From Galbula dea (taxonomy: Eukaryota; Chordata; Aves; Piciformes; Galbulidae), in the NCBI GenBank assembly GCA_013399015.1, contig VWZX01002356.1:186001-250000 (forward strand): DNA of 64,000 nt. The letters run 5' to 3'. The translations under genes were made by a program, and so were the position numbers. This document shows, piece after piece, positions 48,858 through 62,903 of the stretch. How positions within the stretch are numbered: position 1 is the first letter of the stretch; each line of letters begins with the position of its first letter. The notes below the pieces were generated by a model. The model saw only the letters and a list, made by a program, of their open reading frames with translations. It did no database searches and was not told the origin of the DNA.

Positions 48858-48862
48858 GCATC
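48858..48862. repeat. Target-site duplication, left copy (GCATC)
   Basis: A 5-base direct repeat directly left of the LTR TG terminus. The matching copy is at 49292-49296. Confidence 0.8.
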
Positions 48863-49291
48863 TGTCTTCATTTAGCCCTTACCTGGGGCTAACCTACAGC
48901 AGTTGCTCTGCCACCCCATGACACCACCCCAGCAGAGAATAGGATCAGGAAAAGGAAAGGAGACTTTTATTATGGAAAGAAAGTGGATTTAGAAACAGCT
49001 AAACTAATATTAATGCTAATAAAAAGTACATAAAGTTATACTCACCCCAGTGAAGGTTCAGCAGTCACAGTACACAGGAAAGCATCCTCAAAAACAGGAT
49101 GGTGAGCAAGCAACTTCAGAGATGGAGAGAAGTAGGAGGAAGAGCTAGCCTCAAGCTTCCCCCTTTATACTGAGGGTGGTGATTATGAGATTCACCTGGA
49201 GCCAGTTCAGGTCCTTGCCCTGGCTGGTTGCAAACTGCTAACACCTGCATCCCATGGCTGGCCCAGGATTCTGCCCAGCAACACCAGGACA
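48863..49291 (-). mobile_element. Solo LTR of an endogenous retrovirus (ERVL-like), 429 bp
   Basis: It is bounded by TGTC at 48863-48866 and GACA at 49288-49291 (perfect 4-base inverted termini in TG...CA form). Identical 5-base direct repeats GCATC flank it at 48858-48862 and 49292-49296. The right boundary is also where homology to the 38-kb copy stops. Read on the minus strand there is a TATA box (TATAAA, 49164-49169), then an AATAAA polyadenylation hexamer near 48966-48971, in U3-R-U5 order. No internal coding region or second LTR is adjacent, so it is a recombined solo LTR. A 5-base duplication fits ERVL (class III) elements. It lies in sense orientation about 3 kb upstream of the SLCO5A1 start codon. 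Confidence 0.85.
49164..49169 (-). promoter_or_regulatory. LTR TATA box
   Basis: Minus-strand TATAAA followed by GGGGGAAG. The same core and flank are kept in the partial LTR at 38227-38232. About 120 bases downstream is a G|GTGAGTAT splice donor (exon end 49046). Confidence 0.55.
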
Positions 49292-49296
49292 GCATC
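49292..49296. repeat. Target-site duplication, right copy (GCATC)
   Basis: A 5-base direct repeat directly right of the LTR CA terminus, identical to 48858-48862. Confidence 0.8.
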
Positions 49297-52200
49297 TTAA
49301 AAATGGGACTGACTCTTAATTATGTATGTCTGTCTCCTATGCAAGTACACAAAGGAAACCTTTTATATTGAAAAATAAGTTAAGTGTAAAAAGTCTCAGT
49401 TGTTTGGTGGGGTTTGGTTTTTTTACATATGGAGCATAAAGCATAAACATTTTAGAAAAAGCATAGAAGAAACAAGCATAAACTACAGCCAGAGGTCTTT
49501 TCCTCTATATACCATTAACCTATGGACATTTAGTGCCTATAATTGTTTCCTAAGATCTCTACCTCTGGTTTCAAGCCTTTTTTGCATTATATCAGGTATC
49601 AAAGAGACATGAGATACAGCCTACAGGAAGAAAGGAGTTGTGCTGTGCCTTTCTATTTCATTCTTTATGTGCACATTTTTTCCCAGTCCCTCTACTACAC
49701 CCTGCTTTTGAAGTGGTACAAGCATTCATCTGAAACTGTGGGAGCATTGCTTGAACCCAGGACCAAAGCCATGGACAAAGATCCTGCACAAAGACTGAAG
49801 CAGATTTCCCTCTCGCTCTCATTCACAGAGATCCTGTTTCTCAGCATCTGCCACTTGATTTCAATGTCACCTTTCAGCAGCCTTTTGGCAAGAATTCTGT
49901 ATTCATGTATAAACTGATGCATTTATATTTGGTTAATATATACATTATGACCTTAACCAACATTAAGCATTCTCTTCTCTACACTTATGTGCCCTTAAGT
50001 GTGCTGGTTTTAAATGTTAAGTGACAAAGTCAAAATACATGGAAGTAGCAGTTTGAATCTGTTTGAATCCTTTGTCCATCTCCAAATTCAAAATTCCATA
50101 TTAAAATAGAACATTTGCTCATTGTTTTTTCCCCACCTGATCATTAGTTTCTCTCAAGGGAAACACACTGGCAAAATCACAAAATATTAGTGCCACAATA
50201 GAAGAAACATGGAAGAATGCCACTGAATAAAAATATCCTCTCTGAAAGAAAGTCAGTGTGCAGAGACACAGAAATGCCTGGGAACTCCTGGATCATCATC
50301 CTCCACCCCAGTTACCATGACACAGTAGGCTTTTAGTCTGCTATCAACCACAATGTGGCCTGACCACAAACATCACTAACTGCAAAACACTGGGTTTGAG
50401 TGCAAAACAGCAGAAGAACACAGCCTCTACAAAGCACCATTAAATAGAAAGCAAGGGGAAAAAAATCAATCTCATTGCCAGCTTCTAAATAAAACTGCAG
50501 TGTGTCTACAGGTAGGCACATTGACTCCATCTCTCTGGACAGTGCTAGTGTCTGAATTGGTGCTCCAAGGTGTCACCCCAGGTGGTGACCTCAGGTGGAA
50601 GCCAGCAACATGCCACTTGGAGTCAGCACGGGTGCCTTCACCAAAAGGGAAGGAGCCTTTTGTCAGAGAAAGCATGTGTCACCCAGAACCCAGACCTTTA
50701 AATAGTATCAGGAGTTACTTTAATTACTGAGTGGCAATGAAGTGATTGAACATTGATGAATACAGAGAAAAGTAGCACAAAATAAGAGTAACACAAGAAT
50801 GAGTGATGAGAATAGGCTCTCATGAACACATTACTACCTGAAATGTGATTTAATAGAATCAGTTCAGCAAATCTGAGAATATTAAAAATGTTCAATTGCC
50901 AGTGCAGAGGCTAACTTCCTCCTGTTTCAGCAGACCTGGAAAGGGAGAAGACTGCTGAAATGAAGACAATCATACTCTGGGAAAAGTCCACAAGGCTTTT
51001 ACTCCCTACTTCTGGGGTGGTAAAGCTGTTTCAAAGCCCTGGGGTTACTGTACATCTCCAGCACTTAAATTCTCTGCCTGGAATATGAAAACCAGAAGGG
51101 GATGTAAAGAGTGATCTCCAGTTATCTGGTCTGAAGCAACACAGTGCGAAGAGCAGAGATACAAAAAAAGTAGCAAGGAAAGCAGCTGGTAAATATGCAC
51201 CAATGTTCAAAACAGATTTAGGCCAGATATGAGAGCAGGGTTTTGTTGGTTTTAGAAGAATATTTTTCCCAAGCAAGGCGTATTTTACAGCCTTAGGGTA
51301 TCTATACAAATAAGACTTGCAGATCTCTTAAAGGAATGCATGCAAAATTATCCTGAAGTTATGTATTTATTATTATAAGGCTGAAAAAAGAACAAAGGAA
51401 ATGCTCTAAGAGGAACCATATGCTGAAACATTATTCACCTTTTATCCTTGAAAACATGTTTTCAATGTGCGCACTCTGAAGGATTATTTCAGCGAGCAGT
51501 AGCCTTTGCAGCTGCTGACCCAAGAAAGCTTTCAGGCACAGCAGGCATGGAGCCTTAGCCATGGAGTCCAGTGCTCAGTCCAAATCACTGCAGCCTCCCA
51601 TTCCCTGTCAAAGATCACCCCACAACTGCCCTGAGCTCTCATGTCTGTCTCCCAAGTGTTCACATGAGTTCTAGGACAAAGCAATTCCCCCTGGGTTCAA
51701 GAAAATGCCTTTGGGTTTGTGCTACCCATAGGAGAGAGAAACATCCAGTCTGTGTGAGCCCAACGATCCCATGGGAGGCTTGAAGTCATCTAGGGCCTCC
51801 CTGGGACCTGCTGCTCCCTTTGTCAGCAAAAGTAGACACTGAGGTTCTTTTTGCCTCAGAAACCCTCCTGGTCCTCAGGGACAGAGCTTGTGTTTGCCCA
51901 TGAGATCCTGCAGTGCTTTCACTTTCAGTCTGCAACCTTACCTGTGGTGAATGAAACTAAATGAGTTTACATATAAAATGGCTAAGTAAAATTGATCTCA
52001 AATAGTTTTAAAGGGGAATCCAGCCTATAATGGTGCTCATAAGTCAGATTTTCACTCAGATGCCTGTAGTCTGCCATTGTAGCCCCTGCTATTATTTTGC
52101 CTTTCATACCATGACTTCGCTAGATCTGAAATGTCAGAAAATGGGCTTCCTGCCCATCACCTCCAGTGTGAGGACAAGACAAAGCAAGTAAAGCTTCAAG

Positions 52201-52317
52201 AAGACTGTTTGCAGGCTTCTTGGAGTGTTAAAAACCTTATTTAGAAGTGCACACCTTTCAAGAAAGTGAAGGAGAAGACCAGTAAAAACTTATTGTTTAG
52301 GTGCACAGGTGTGTTCA

Positions 52318-52340
52318 CACAGGCACACACACACACACCA
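52318..52340. repeat. (CA)n microsatellite
   Basis: A short, slightly interrupted CA dinucleotide run in intergenic sequence. Confidence 0.8.
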
Positions 52341-55300
52341 GTCACACCTTTGAACTGGGGACTGAGAGGAAGGCTGAGGACTGAAGGGAAGGCTGTGAAC
52401 CCACTGGAGCTGTGTAAAACCCCTGGAGAAGGCAGTCCAGGCTGCAGCAGGCATTGCAGCTCTCTCCTTATATGGTGTTCAACACACAGAATCACAGAAT
52501 CACACTCTCACTGCTCATGGTTTAACAGAGATTCCCACTGAGGTGTATCAGTTTGTGTTCCATGAATTAGTGGATGGGGTGGTGGGGAATTCAACAAGGG
52601 GTTATCCAAGCCACAGGGTGCAACCCTGGCCCCACAGAAGTCACAGCATCTCCCAGCATCCCCAAATTCAAGCACGGTGGATGTTGGAAGTTGGGGGATG
52701 TAGCCCAAGGAGTCACATCGTCCAGCAGCCCATGAAAAGATGAAATCCTCAAATTCAGCAGGATCTTGAAATGTTCGTTAGAGTTCAGATGTTTGAGGTA
52801 GAAAAATTCTGTCTCTCTGCACATAGACAGCAAAAAGCCATTCACACTGATGGGAGAAGGTTTGCATGGTCTTCAGACAGAATTCAAGCTACAGTCTTCA
52901 AGAGCAAATGGCTCCCAGCCAGTGCTGCTCTCTCAGCCATGGCACTGCCTTCATAGCTTGTCACATCCTCCTGCCTATTTCCTGCTCTCTTACCTTGCAT
53001 GCATAAAAAAGGAGCATGAGAGAAGTCTCCAGCTTCAAACACTCCATCATAGAAGACCAAGAACACTTTTGGAGCAGAGGACATGGTAACACACTCATCA
53101 CTCACCATTTAAATGACAATGTGCAGCATCAGCTTTTAAATGTCAAGGTCATTTGTGGTATTTCTATTTTGAGTAAAATGGCTCCTGCTGTTTCCATGGT
53201 TTCACCTGAAATATGTGCTGAGCCTCATTGTGAAGAACCTTGAAACCCAACCATTCTAATAAGGAAATAGGCATCCTCCTTTGTAGGCACTTAATTTGAA
53301 TGTAAATACAAAGCAGCCTGTATTTCCCCTGGATGGGTTTATGGAGCTCTACATCGTGGTTGTGAACAAGAACAGATGCTTGGATTATCCAATTTACCCT
53401 TCTTTTCGGCATATTGCACAATTACTGCTTTAATTATTTCTACAGCATAGATTGTTTCTGCAGTAGAAAGCTCAGCTTTGTTGTTGCCTGCACAGAAGGA
53501 AATATCAGCTTTATTGAAACAAACTATTGGGAAAACATTGTAGCTTGCAGTCATAATGAAAATGCAAAAGACAGACAATATTCTTGAGAGAGAGAGATTT
53601 TACAAGGTTAGCATTGCTTCAGATTGTGTTCTGTATGTTCACACTCAGCTGTGGTAATACCAACACAGTTATTAGAACTGCTGAATTTTCCAGGGCAAAA
53701 TAGTCATTTTCCCATGATTGCTGTTCCTGGTTAATAAGTATTAATCAGAACCAGAATGCTGGAAGGAGATTGAAGAATGACTCAGATGAATAAGGCAAGG
53801 AATAGCTTAATGAATTTTAAAACCTCAAAATGCAAAATTAAAACTGTGGATCCTGAAGGACAGATTTCCATATTAAGGCCTTGCAGCACTGTTGGTGTGG
53901 TTGCCAGCTCCAGTGTTCTCATCTTTGCTATGTTACTGGCATAAACAGCGAGGCTTTTCACCAAGATAAGGTTACAGAGATGTGGCTCTGCTGGTTTAGA
54001 TAAGATGGGAGCAGACACTGCATGGCAAGGAATGGTGTTGCCTCACTAAATGGACACCTTTCCAGGCCAATTCTAGGCAATATGTAGAATTTAATCAAGT
54101 GTTGAGCCAGGTCATTATTTACATTTGTCCTTCTTCTTTCCTTCCTTCTGAAACATATCTGCCAGCAGACTGCCAACAGTTGAAGCTGTCACTATCCACA
54201 TGACCTCAGGCTGTGGTGTTTTTCTCATTGCTGGTTACTCTTATTGCAGCCACAGAAGACACAGAAAACATTAACTACATAGAAATAAATTGCCATTTAA
54301 TCTGTGATCAGTTCTATTCTTCTGCTGTGGAAAGTCTGTTCATTTCCCCTTTATAAGGCCAAGAGGTTTCCAAAGCAGTGGATGGGATCCAGCTCACCCA
54401 GCTGCAGTTGTCCAACATGTGGCTGTCCATGCTGGGCTGATGGACGAGGCTCCAGGTTCTGCAAACCCAGAGGCAGGTTAGTGGCTGTCCTCTGGACAGT
54501 TCTCACCTTGACTGGTCCCCTGGGTGCTTCCCAGCTTTGGGAATACTTTGGCAGGGTCAGAGCCTGAGGCAGGCAGGACACAGGCTGTTGAGAACACTCT
54601 GGACCCACTCCTGAAATCAGCTGCTAAATAAAAGGAGTAAATTCTTTATGTGTTTTCTTGTCATGCAATCTCCTTCCTCAGGGGCATCCTGGATGTCGGG
54701 GTGGGGGAGGGGGGTTCTTTTCCCATTAAGAAATCATCTTTTTAATCTCAGTGAAGCATCTGGTTGTTTCTCAGACCTTACTGTCACCCAAAGACATGAA
54801 CTCCATGAGCATGAGAACAATCATCAGGGCAACTTTGCACTACATTGCTGTGTTAAATCAGTAAAACACTGGTAATAAGCCCCAGAAACACACTACCAAT
54901 TTAAGTGCAATAGTACAAAAGCACCTGGTGAGAGATGGAGCTGGCAGGACCTAGGTGTTGGTGGTATCCAGTAAGGTTCAAATACTTAAAGGGATGATGT
55001 TCCTTGTGCTGTACTGTCTGCTGCTTCAGATTAAATCCTGTAAGTCCTCTAGCTGTGGCTCTGGTGTTTTCAAGCCAAATCCTCCATCAGCATGAAAGAT
55101 TTCGGCTCTCATGTAAACTGGCTGACAGCCTGATCCAGCCTGATCCCCCAAAAACATTAACAAGTCCCAGACGTGGTAAGAGGAACTGTTACTATTAGTA
55201 GTTGATCTATTCAGAGAAAGATGGACCAAGTGTGATGAAGAGGTTAAAAATAAGTTCACAGATTTGTGTGCCTGGCCTCTGCTTTCTGTCCCTGTTATCT

Positions 55301-55680
55301 AACCTGCTCACCTCTGATTTTATTAGAAGCACCAATCTGGGCTTCATCCATTTACACAACAAAGCACCTTGGGAAACAATTCTTTAAAGAAGACCTTTTT
55401 AGCAAGAATACTCTCCCCAAATATTAATTATTCATGTTGGTAATAACTGCAGCATGGAACCACACTAATAGCCAACTCCCTGCTTTGCCTGTGCTGAATT
55501 ACAGTTGTTACCGGCAGTTAAGGTCAGGACCCGTGTGATGCTGATCATACTGCAGAAATATTTGGGGTTTCCTCTAGCTTTCAATCTTCACTAAGAGAAT
55601 GAAACTACTTCTGTTTAGCCAGACAATCTGCATGTAGCCAGACAGCTGAAACTGGTTTAGCTTCTATTTTTACTCTGTGT

Positions 55681-55770
55681 TTTAACGAGGTTTTGGTTTT
55701 GTTGTCATTGGTTTGTCTTTTTGTTTTCTGGGGTTTATTTGGTCTGAGTTTGGTTTTGTTTGTTTTTTAA
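55681..55770. repeat. T/G-rich low-complexity tract
   Basis: About 90 bases are dominated by TTTG and TTTTG words. The minus strand therefore reads CAAAA-rich. No function is evident. Confidence 0.7.
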
Positions 55771-58700
55771 CTCATTTCTGCCACTTAAAAAAACCCCAAA
55801 AAGGCAAATGCCACTGTTCACTTTAGTGGGCTTATCTTAAATCTGGAAGCTTTGCTTGACAGGTTTTGCAGAACACATAGGACATTTGGGAGTGAAGTTA
55901 CTCCTTGCACCTGTGTCACTACCATGGTAGCAGCATGCAGGCACTGGTCACCTTCTCTCTGCCTTGTTCCCACACCTCTAATCTCAGCAATGACCTGATT
56001 TACATCACTGGCTTTACATGAGCTGTGCATCTTGAAACCCAGAAGAAGGAAAAGGGCTGAAATTCCCTGAAAATAAACTCAGCTGGCAAAGAGAGTAACC
56101 CATTTGTAAATGCATTTTTCCTGCTGCTGAGTGTGCAGAGTTTCTTCCATTTAAGGAGCACAGGCCTAGATCCAGACACTGACACTGCCTGGGACAGGAG
56201 AACAAAGCAGCAGATGAAGCAGGAGTCCAAGTGGATCAGTCACCAGCACAGCACTTTAAATGATTTGGGGGTCTTCTGGGAGGGAGGGAGGAAGGAGAGT
56301 GAATTAGGAGGTGACAGCAATCATTTGCAGCGGTTGATATAAGAAAATATTCTCTTCTTTTCCAAATATCTCTCACTATAAGTAACTTTGGAAAACCTGA
56401 TGCACCCTTGAAAGCATTCCCCACGTAGGTGCAATCAGTCATCAATGGCAGAGGTTTATGCAATGTCACACTTACAGTGAGGAAACCAATTTATGGAGGA
56501 GCATAAACATGAGACATGATGGCCCTCAGGCCTTTGTCAAAGGATTCCCAGCAAAACAACTCCACTGACACAGACATTAAACACTTTGTAAGTGCACTTG
56601 TATGCTCCTGAGCATGAAGAGTTTTGCCCATTTGATGATCCCAGGTCTAAATCCAGATTCCTCTAAGCTTGAAAACACAGAACACCATTAATCCCCACCA
56701 TTTTCTGCACATCTATAAAAGGCTTCTGATGAAGCATCAACTACATAGAACTAGGTTTGAAAATTGCACTAACACCTAACACTGCAAACAGCAACTGGTG
56801 GGTAGGGTGTTTCCTGGGCTGCATGTGCCAGATGTGGGTGGATGAGATGTGTGGATGCCAGATTTATGTTCCAGATGTGGCTGAGACCTCTTTGCACATG
56901 GAGGTCTCAACAAGTGGGGAGCCATGTCTGGGTGGGCAGAACATCCCTGGGTCTCAGCTGAGTTGTCAGGGGCTCATCTCACTCCCATACCTGGCTCTAC
57001 TTCCCTCCTCTGAAGGAAGGTGAGTCCAGAACATTTATAGCTCTAAACTGTGTTTTAGGTACCTTGATGTCAGCCTCAGGAGCTCATCTGGCTGTAGACC
57101 TTGAAGGTTCTGCTTAGTCAGCCAAGGTTCATCTTCCAAGTTGAAGCAGGGGAATACCCTTTCCTGGGGTCCTGGTGGTGCCTGGAGCAAGAACTCTGTG
57201 CTTATTTGGCAGTCTCTTTCAGTGACAGGGCAGTACAGGTCATCACACCAAAGACATTAGAGTTGTTATCAATATTTACATATAAATATCTAGCAGCAAA
57301 ATCTTCTTCAATTCCCAGTAGTCCAAAGCAGGAAAATGACTTCTCCAAGAGATGACTGGGATAGACCTCTAACATAGGTACTTAGAATAAATCCCAGGTC
57401 CTCTAAAGCAGAACAAAATCATATTAAAATTAATATAGGGGGGTTAGGGAAAAACTGTGTGACCATAACAACTACCAGACTCAACCAAACCAGCCAGCCA
57501 GAGACCGTGGGAGGAATCATCCTGCCCTTGTCAGCCAGAAAAATGTGATGGCTGTGTAGCCATCTAACCTCTCTCTAGATAAAAAGTGTCAAGTTTATTT
57601 TTGTACCAGTTACTATTGTGTATCTGGTGTGCCATATTAAACGTGTGTAAAATTCTTTCTTAAAAGAAACTTCAATTATAAAGGGAAGAAGAAAGTAAGA
57701 TGAGTTTAGAGGTGACATAATGAATAACCAAAAATAAGTAACAGAGGAGGAGACTGGGTCAAAGACCCCATCCAGGTGCATTGTCATGTGTCCATAGCTG
57801 AGAGGATTGCAGACACTTCCTTCATATACAAGTGTAAATACACCAATGGTGGGTAGCCTCTGAAGGGTGATAGAGGAGACTCATAAGACAGCATAATGAT
57901 CACTTCAGAGATCTATTCTACATTTGAGTGGATTTAAGGCTGAAAACACTTGTCAATAATTCAAGGGTAAAATACATCAAGGGACTACTGTAATTATCCA
58001 AAGCTCAGGCAATATAAACAGGGAAACTGAGAATCCAGAGGCAGACTGTAAACTAATTTAGATTTAGTGGTTACTGTGCAGAGTTAAGGCTAGCTGCCTC
58101 TGTTGTGCCTGCTTTGGCTACATGTATGTGGCTTATTTTAAATGAGAAATAACTCTACCTGTAAAATAAATCTATATTTAAATGCTGCTGTTTGCTGACC
58201 CTGATGCCTCTCTACTAATGGGCAATCATCCCCTACAGAAAAGCAGCTCAGTGACAGTCAGAACACAAATAAGGTTATGCCCCATCCCTGCAAACATCAA
58301 CAGCACCCTTCAGTGAATTGGAGCAGGAAAGATACAATGAAAAGACAACGCCAGGTCCCTGCCAGCTGTGCACACAGCCCAGGAGAGGGCAGCTCCGGGG
58401 TTGGAAAACAGCCAGAAGGAATTGATTCGTGTGTAACACCATGGAAAGGAGGCTGGAACGGTCCCAGGAGTCCTGCCCAGCACACAGCTCCACCCTGACT
58501 CCGTGTCGAAGGGAGCAGCAAAGGGGACTGGCTGTTCGAAGGAAATTACTCTCTCCGTTTGCCCTTCTTGTTAATGCTTTGCCTTCTTAGCTAATTAGGC
58601 TGTAAATCTGGCTGTCCAACTCTCAGTAGCTGAAGCAGTGAGTAAACAGAGAAACTCTGAACACCCAGCAACAGCATCCAGAAATGCAGGGAAGGACCTG

Positions 58701-60895
58701 GGGGAGCCCAGCTGCAGCCAGGTTTCTCCTTTCTCACCTGCTCTGCTTTTCAGTTCTGCCACACGCTGTTTGGGAAGCAGTCCCCGTGCCCTTGGCTCTT
58801 GCTGCACTGTTTAACCCCACCCAAAAAAAGCAAGGGAAAATAGCTACAAAGGTGTCTCCTCTAACACAGCCCTGAAGGGTGTCAGTCATGCCCTGTTCAA
58901 TGGCAGTGCATCCCAGCAGTGCCACAGGGATGCTGGGGGAACAGCAGCCAAGCTGATGCTCTAAGCTGCTCTCATTTCCAAGAACAGCTTTTGAGATAAG
59001 CTGCCTCTTCAGCAGACAGAAAATGCTTAGTAGCTGTGAATCCTCTTTGTGCCTGGCTGCAGGTACAGTAGGAGAGCTCACAAGACCGATGCAGTGTGTG
59101 GTACCCTCAGGGATGATGACTTCCAGAAGGTGTTTGCTTGAGCTGAGATAATAAAGGAGGACATAAGTAAGCCAGTGACTACATTATCCTGAACTTGCTC
59201 TAAAGGCACAGAGCAACCAAGTAGAAGAGAATTCACAGCTGAAAATAAGACAAGCAGGTACAACTGAACAGTTTCAAATCAGGAATTTTCTCTGCATGTC
59301 CTGGTAGTAGATCCAAAGTCCACAGACCAGAAGCTCTGCAGGTAGAGTTCAACCTCCTGCAGCTCTGAGACAGTTCTGCCTGATCAGGTTGGATTGGTTT
59401 CCTGTGCCCTCTACTCTGTATGCTACTTTTCCTCAGTGGTTGGGTAATGTGAGCCTTCACTATGAGAAAGCAGCTGTTCATTGCCAGCATAGGAATCTAC
59501 CACTTGGATAGCAGTGGAAGTGGTTCCCAGACTTCTAAGCAAGAGTTAGTCCCAGTGTTAACTCCAGGTTATGGAGCAGCCTTTTATGGTGCTCTGTCAT
59601 GTTTCATCCACCACATAACATGGGGTTATCTAACTGCAATGGATGAAGCAGGATGAAATGTGGCATCTTAATTGATCTGCTACAAAGCCAGAGTTCACAG
59701 GTCTGCCCTGCATGGTGTGATGCTGCCTAGGGCTGCTCAAACCAGAGCTTGCATCTAATGTCATCTAGATCCATAGCAGGACTTTCTATTTATGCTTATT
59801 TATCCTAGTCCTCAGAGGAGAAGTGACACCTAAGTTCCCTCACAAGTAACATGGGAGGAGGAAAGAGGTTTAAGAGGTTTGGAGAGGCCAGTATGGTACT
59901 GCAGTAACACTTAATGGTCCTCACACAGACTCCTTAAGGATCACTTGTAGGAAAACAACAAAGAAGGATCTGGGCCTTTGGGCCAGATCCAACATCACCA
60001 GTGCCAACAGAAAGCTCCTGCTCACCTCAGTGAACTCTAAATTAATCCCTCAGGCCCTCAGAGGCAGCTGCTCAGAGAATTATGCTAGGTCATGGCTAGA
60101 GACCAGGCACTGCAGTCCTGGTGGTTACTGAATATTTCATGATCCAGTATTAAAAACCACGTATATTGACCATCTATCAGGTGGGAATCCATCACCCTTG
60201 GCTGCTCCTTGGGAGCTGAGGGAGAGCAAAAGAGAGATTTCAGGAGGGCAGCAGTTTGCCAGCACACTGATAGTTCAGAGGGACTGGCTAGATGCTCTCA
60301 CTGCTGTCACTTAGCTGTGGGGCTGCAGTCAAGAGCCAGAAGAGACTATCCAGGGGTGAGCAGCCCTGACCTCCTGGGGCCAGGACAGGCACAGGGCAGA
60401 CACCTGAGGGCAACCAGCTCCACCCAGGCTCATACACAACACAGGGTTGGGGACATCTGGGTGAAAAGCTGAAGGAAAAAGCTTCTGGAAAGAGAGTGGC
60501 TGAAGGGAGCTGGGCAGAGCCAGGGCAGGTTTTAACAGGCAGCTCAGGGTGCAGCTCTGATTCCAGCAGTCAGCTCATCCAAAGTGCATCAGGCTGTTCC
60601 CAGCACAACCTTGGAGGAATTGCCATTAGAGAGCAGCTAGATAACAATCTGCTTTAAAATTAGCATCAACAACAGCACAGTTTCATAGCATTTCTCCAAA
60701 ACAATAGGCAAACAAGCCAAAACACTGGTAATTATTTTTTAATGACTGTTAAAGCCTGCTGTGTTATGAAATGCCAATCAGTTCACTGCCTCTCAGACTT
60801 TTGATGAGAATAGCAATGCCTACATGATTATTCTAGTCCTAACCTGGGTGATCCAAGATAAACAACAAAGAATATATAGGAACTGAAGTCTGTAT

Positions 60896-60950
60896 TTATA
60901 AAAAACAAAACAAAACAAACCCAAAACAAACAAACAAACCCCACAAAACC
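60896..60950. repeat. A/C-rich low-complexity tract (CAAA/CAAAA)n
   Basis: Repeated CAAAA and CAAA words grade into C-rich sequence. It may be the tail of an old retroposon, but no body is recognised beside it. Confidence 0.7.
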
Positions 60951-62903
60951 CATGGCAAGCTGCAGAGCCCAAGGGCTGGTCTCACACCCACCAGCCTCAG
61001 TGAGAAGAGGTACATCCATGGCTGTACCCCAGTAACCAAACTTGCGGATGCAGACGTCCCAAGTGTCCATCCTAATTAAAGTGTATTTTAAAGGTCAGAC
61101 ACTGCAGTTCCCATGTGCAAGTCCTGGATGTCAAATCTCATCCTCTCAAAAGCAATCCCTTAATGACCTCCCTCGGCAGCGGGTGCTGCCCTCACACTGG
61201 CTCCCAGGCTGTTCTGGCTGGCTGGGGCAAGGCAGACAGCTCATCTGTCTGGACACCATCTGCCTGACCAGAGTACTGAGTCATGCTAGCACAGGCTGGA
61301 GAGACCCTGCACAAGCTGTGATGGGAAGAACCCACACAGGCAAAGAAAATCTCTCTGTAATCCCTGCAAGGACACCACAGAGCACTTCCTAAATCTCTAC
61401 CACAACTGGTGGAGTTACACTGACTTGGGGCATCTGCATAGTCCTGTCCCATAGTTGTAGTGATGCCAGGAACAACGTAGGTGTTGTGTGGTTCATCTGT
61501 GCCAGACTGCAGGGTGGTCACTTTGAAGCAAGCCTTGGTCTGCCTCATAGCTGAGGAGATAAAAGAGAATGTGCTTATCTGTCAGATGGAAAAAGCCACA
61601 GCAAGCCTCTCTTGTGGTCCCAGGGAGGTTGTACATGCTCTTCATTATAGCCTCTAGACTGGGGCATTACCAGGGGAGCAGGAGCACATGGACATATCTA
61701 CTTCTAAGTCACTCTTGAAGTGATTCTGTGTGAGCCTTTGTGGGGACAAAAAAAAGGCAAAAAACCCTAAACTAGAGGAGGAGAGAATGAGGAGGGGATC
61801 AGGAGTGAACACATTTGGGTATTTTCAGCTGACTGCATTAATGAAAATGATCTCAAAGGCTATTTTTTTAAGGTTGTTTTCATTAAAAATAAGAACCTCT
61901 GTGATCTTTTGAAGGACAGCAGTAATTTGGTCAATAACTGTGATGACAAAACAGAGTCTTTGTAAATCCTATGAATCATTTAAATCAGCATTAAAAAATA
62001 GCATTCTAGCAACACTTCCTGCTTCTGGAAATTGATGAGGAAGGAGTTGAAAGTACAGTCAGCTGTCTGCTGGACTGTCATCAGGGATGCTGGCACAGGA
62101 ACTGATCAAACTTTTGCCAGTGCTTTCTGCAGGCTTTGCAATCTTTTCAAAAAGGGCCTGCGCAACACAGTCACCCTTTGGCCACCTCATACAACCTGGA
62201 GAGGATAAACCCTGAGAGATTTTATAGCTGCCTCTCAGTGGAAGCCATTATTGATGCAAGACCTTCAGCTAACCTGAGCTGCGTGGTGACTCTTGGCTGC
62301 TCCATCCCCCCAGCCAAGGAGCTTGTGAAAAGCTTTGGCGACAGCAGGACACTTCCTCAGAGAGACAGGAGCCTGAAAGTCTCCTAGCAGCATCTTGGTG
62401 GCACAGGCTGTCCAACTGCAGCAGTAGAAGAAAACCTCTGGTCCCTTGCTAGGAGAGGACTTCCCCCTTCAGCTAGCTGCAGAACAAGAACAAGCTACAA
62501 TGAGCTCTGCTACATTTAGGCAATAGCCTCCTGTGGATTGGGCATATTAAATGCAGGCATAGTCTTGAGACAGAAAGGAGAGTGTGTTTAGCACTGCTGG
62601 ATAACAGAGAAGAGAATGGTCAGGCATAAACTGACCTCAAGCATAAATGAATGGCTCAGGTTGGTTAACAGCGCAGATGATGCTGGCAATTTCCCCAGTT
62701 TTAATGACAGTCTCAAGATTTGACGCCACACAGCCCTGCGACAAGTCACAGGGTTACAGCAGAGCTGTGCTTGCTCCTTCTGCAGTTATCACAGAGGCTT
62801 CCGAAGCCTGGGTTTCTTCCTTGCCCTCATGCAAGCCATCCTGCTGCTGACGGGAGGAGACCTGACCGCGCTCTTGAACACCAAAGAGATGCATTTCCGT
62901 GTT

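Larger units (their letters stand above)
49297..62900. other. Upstream intergenic region without recognised genes
   Basis: About 13.6 kb hold only short open frames in all six frames, with none resembling a known protein. There are simple tracts: (CA)n near 52318-52340, a T/G-rich run at 55681-55770 and an A/C-rich run at 60896-60950. Near 52488-52506 'cacagaatcacagaatcac' resembles a CR1 terminal repeat without a convincing body. PRDM14, the next gene in mammals on this side, is not seen. Confidence 0.6.

Noticed and set aside
52488..52720. A CR1 element starting at the 'cacagaatcacagaatcac' motif
   Set aside because: Only the terminal-repeat-like motif is present. The following sequence does not follow the CR1 3' consensus.
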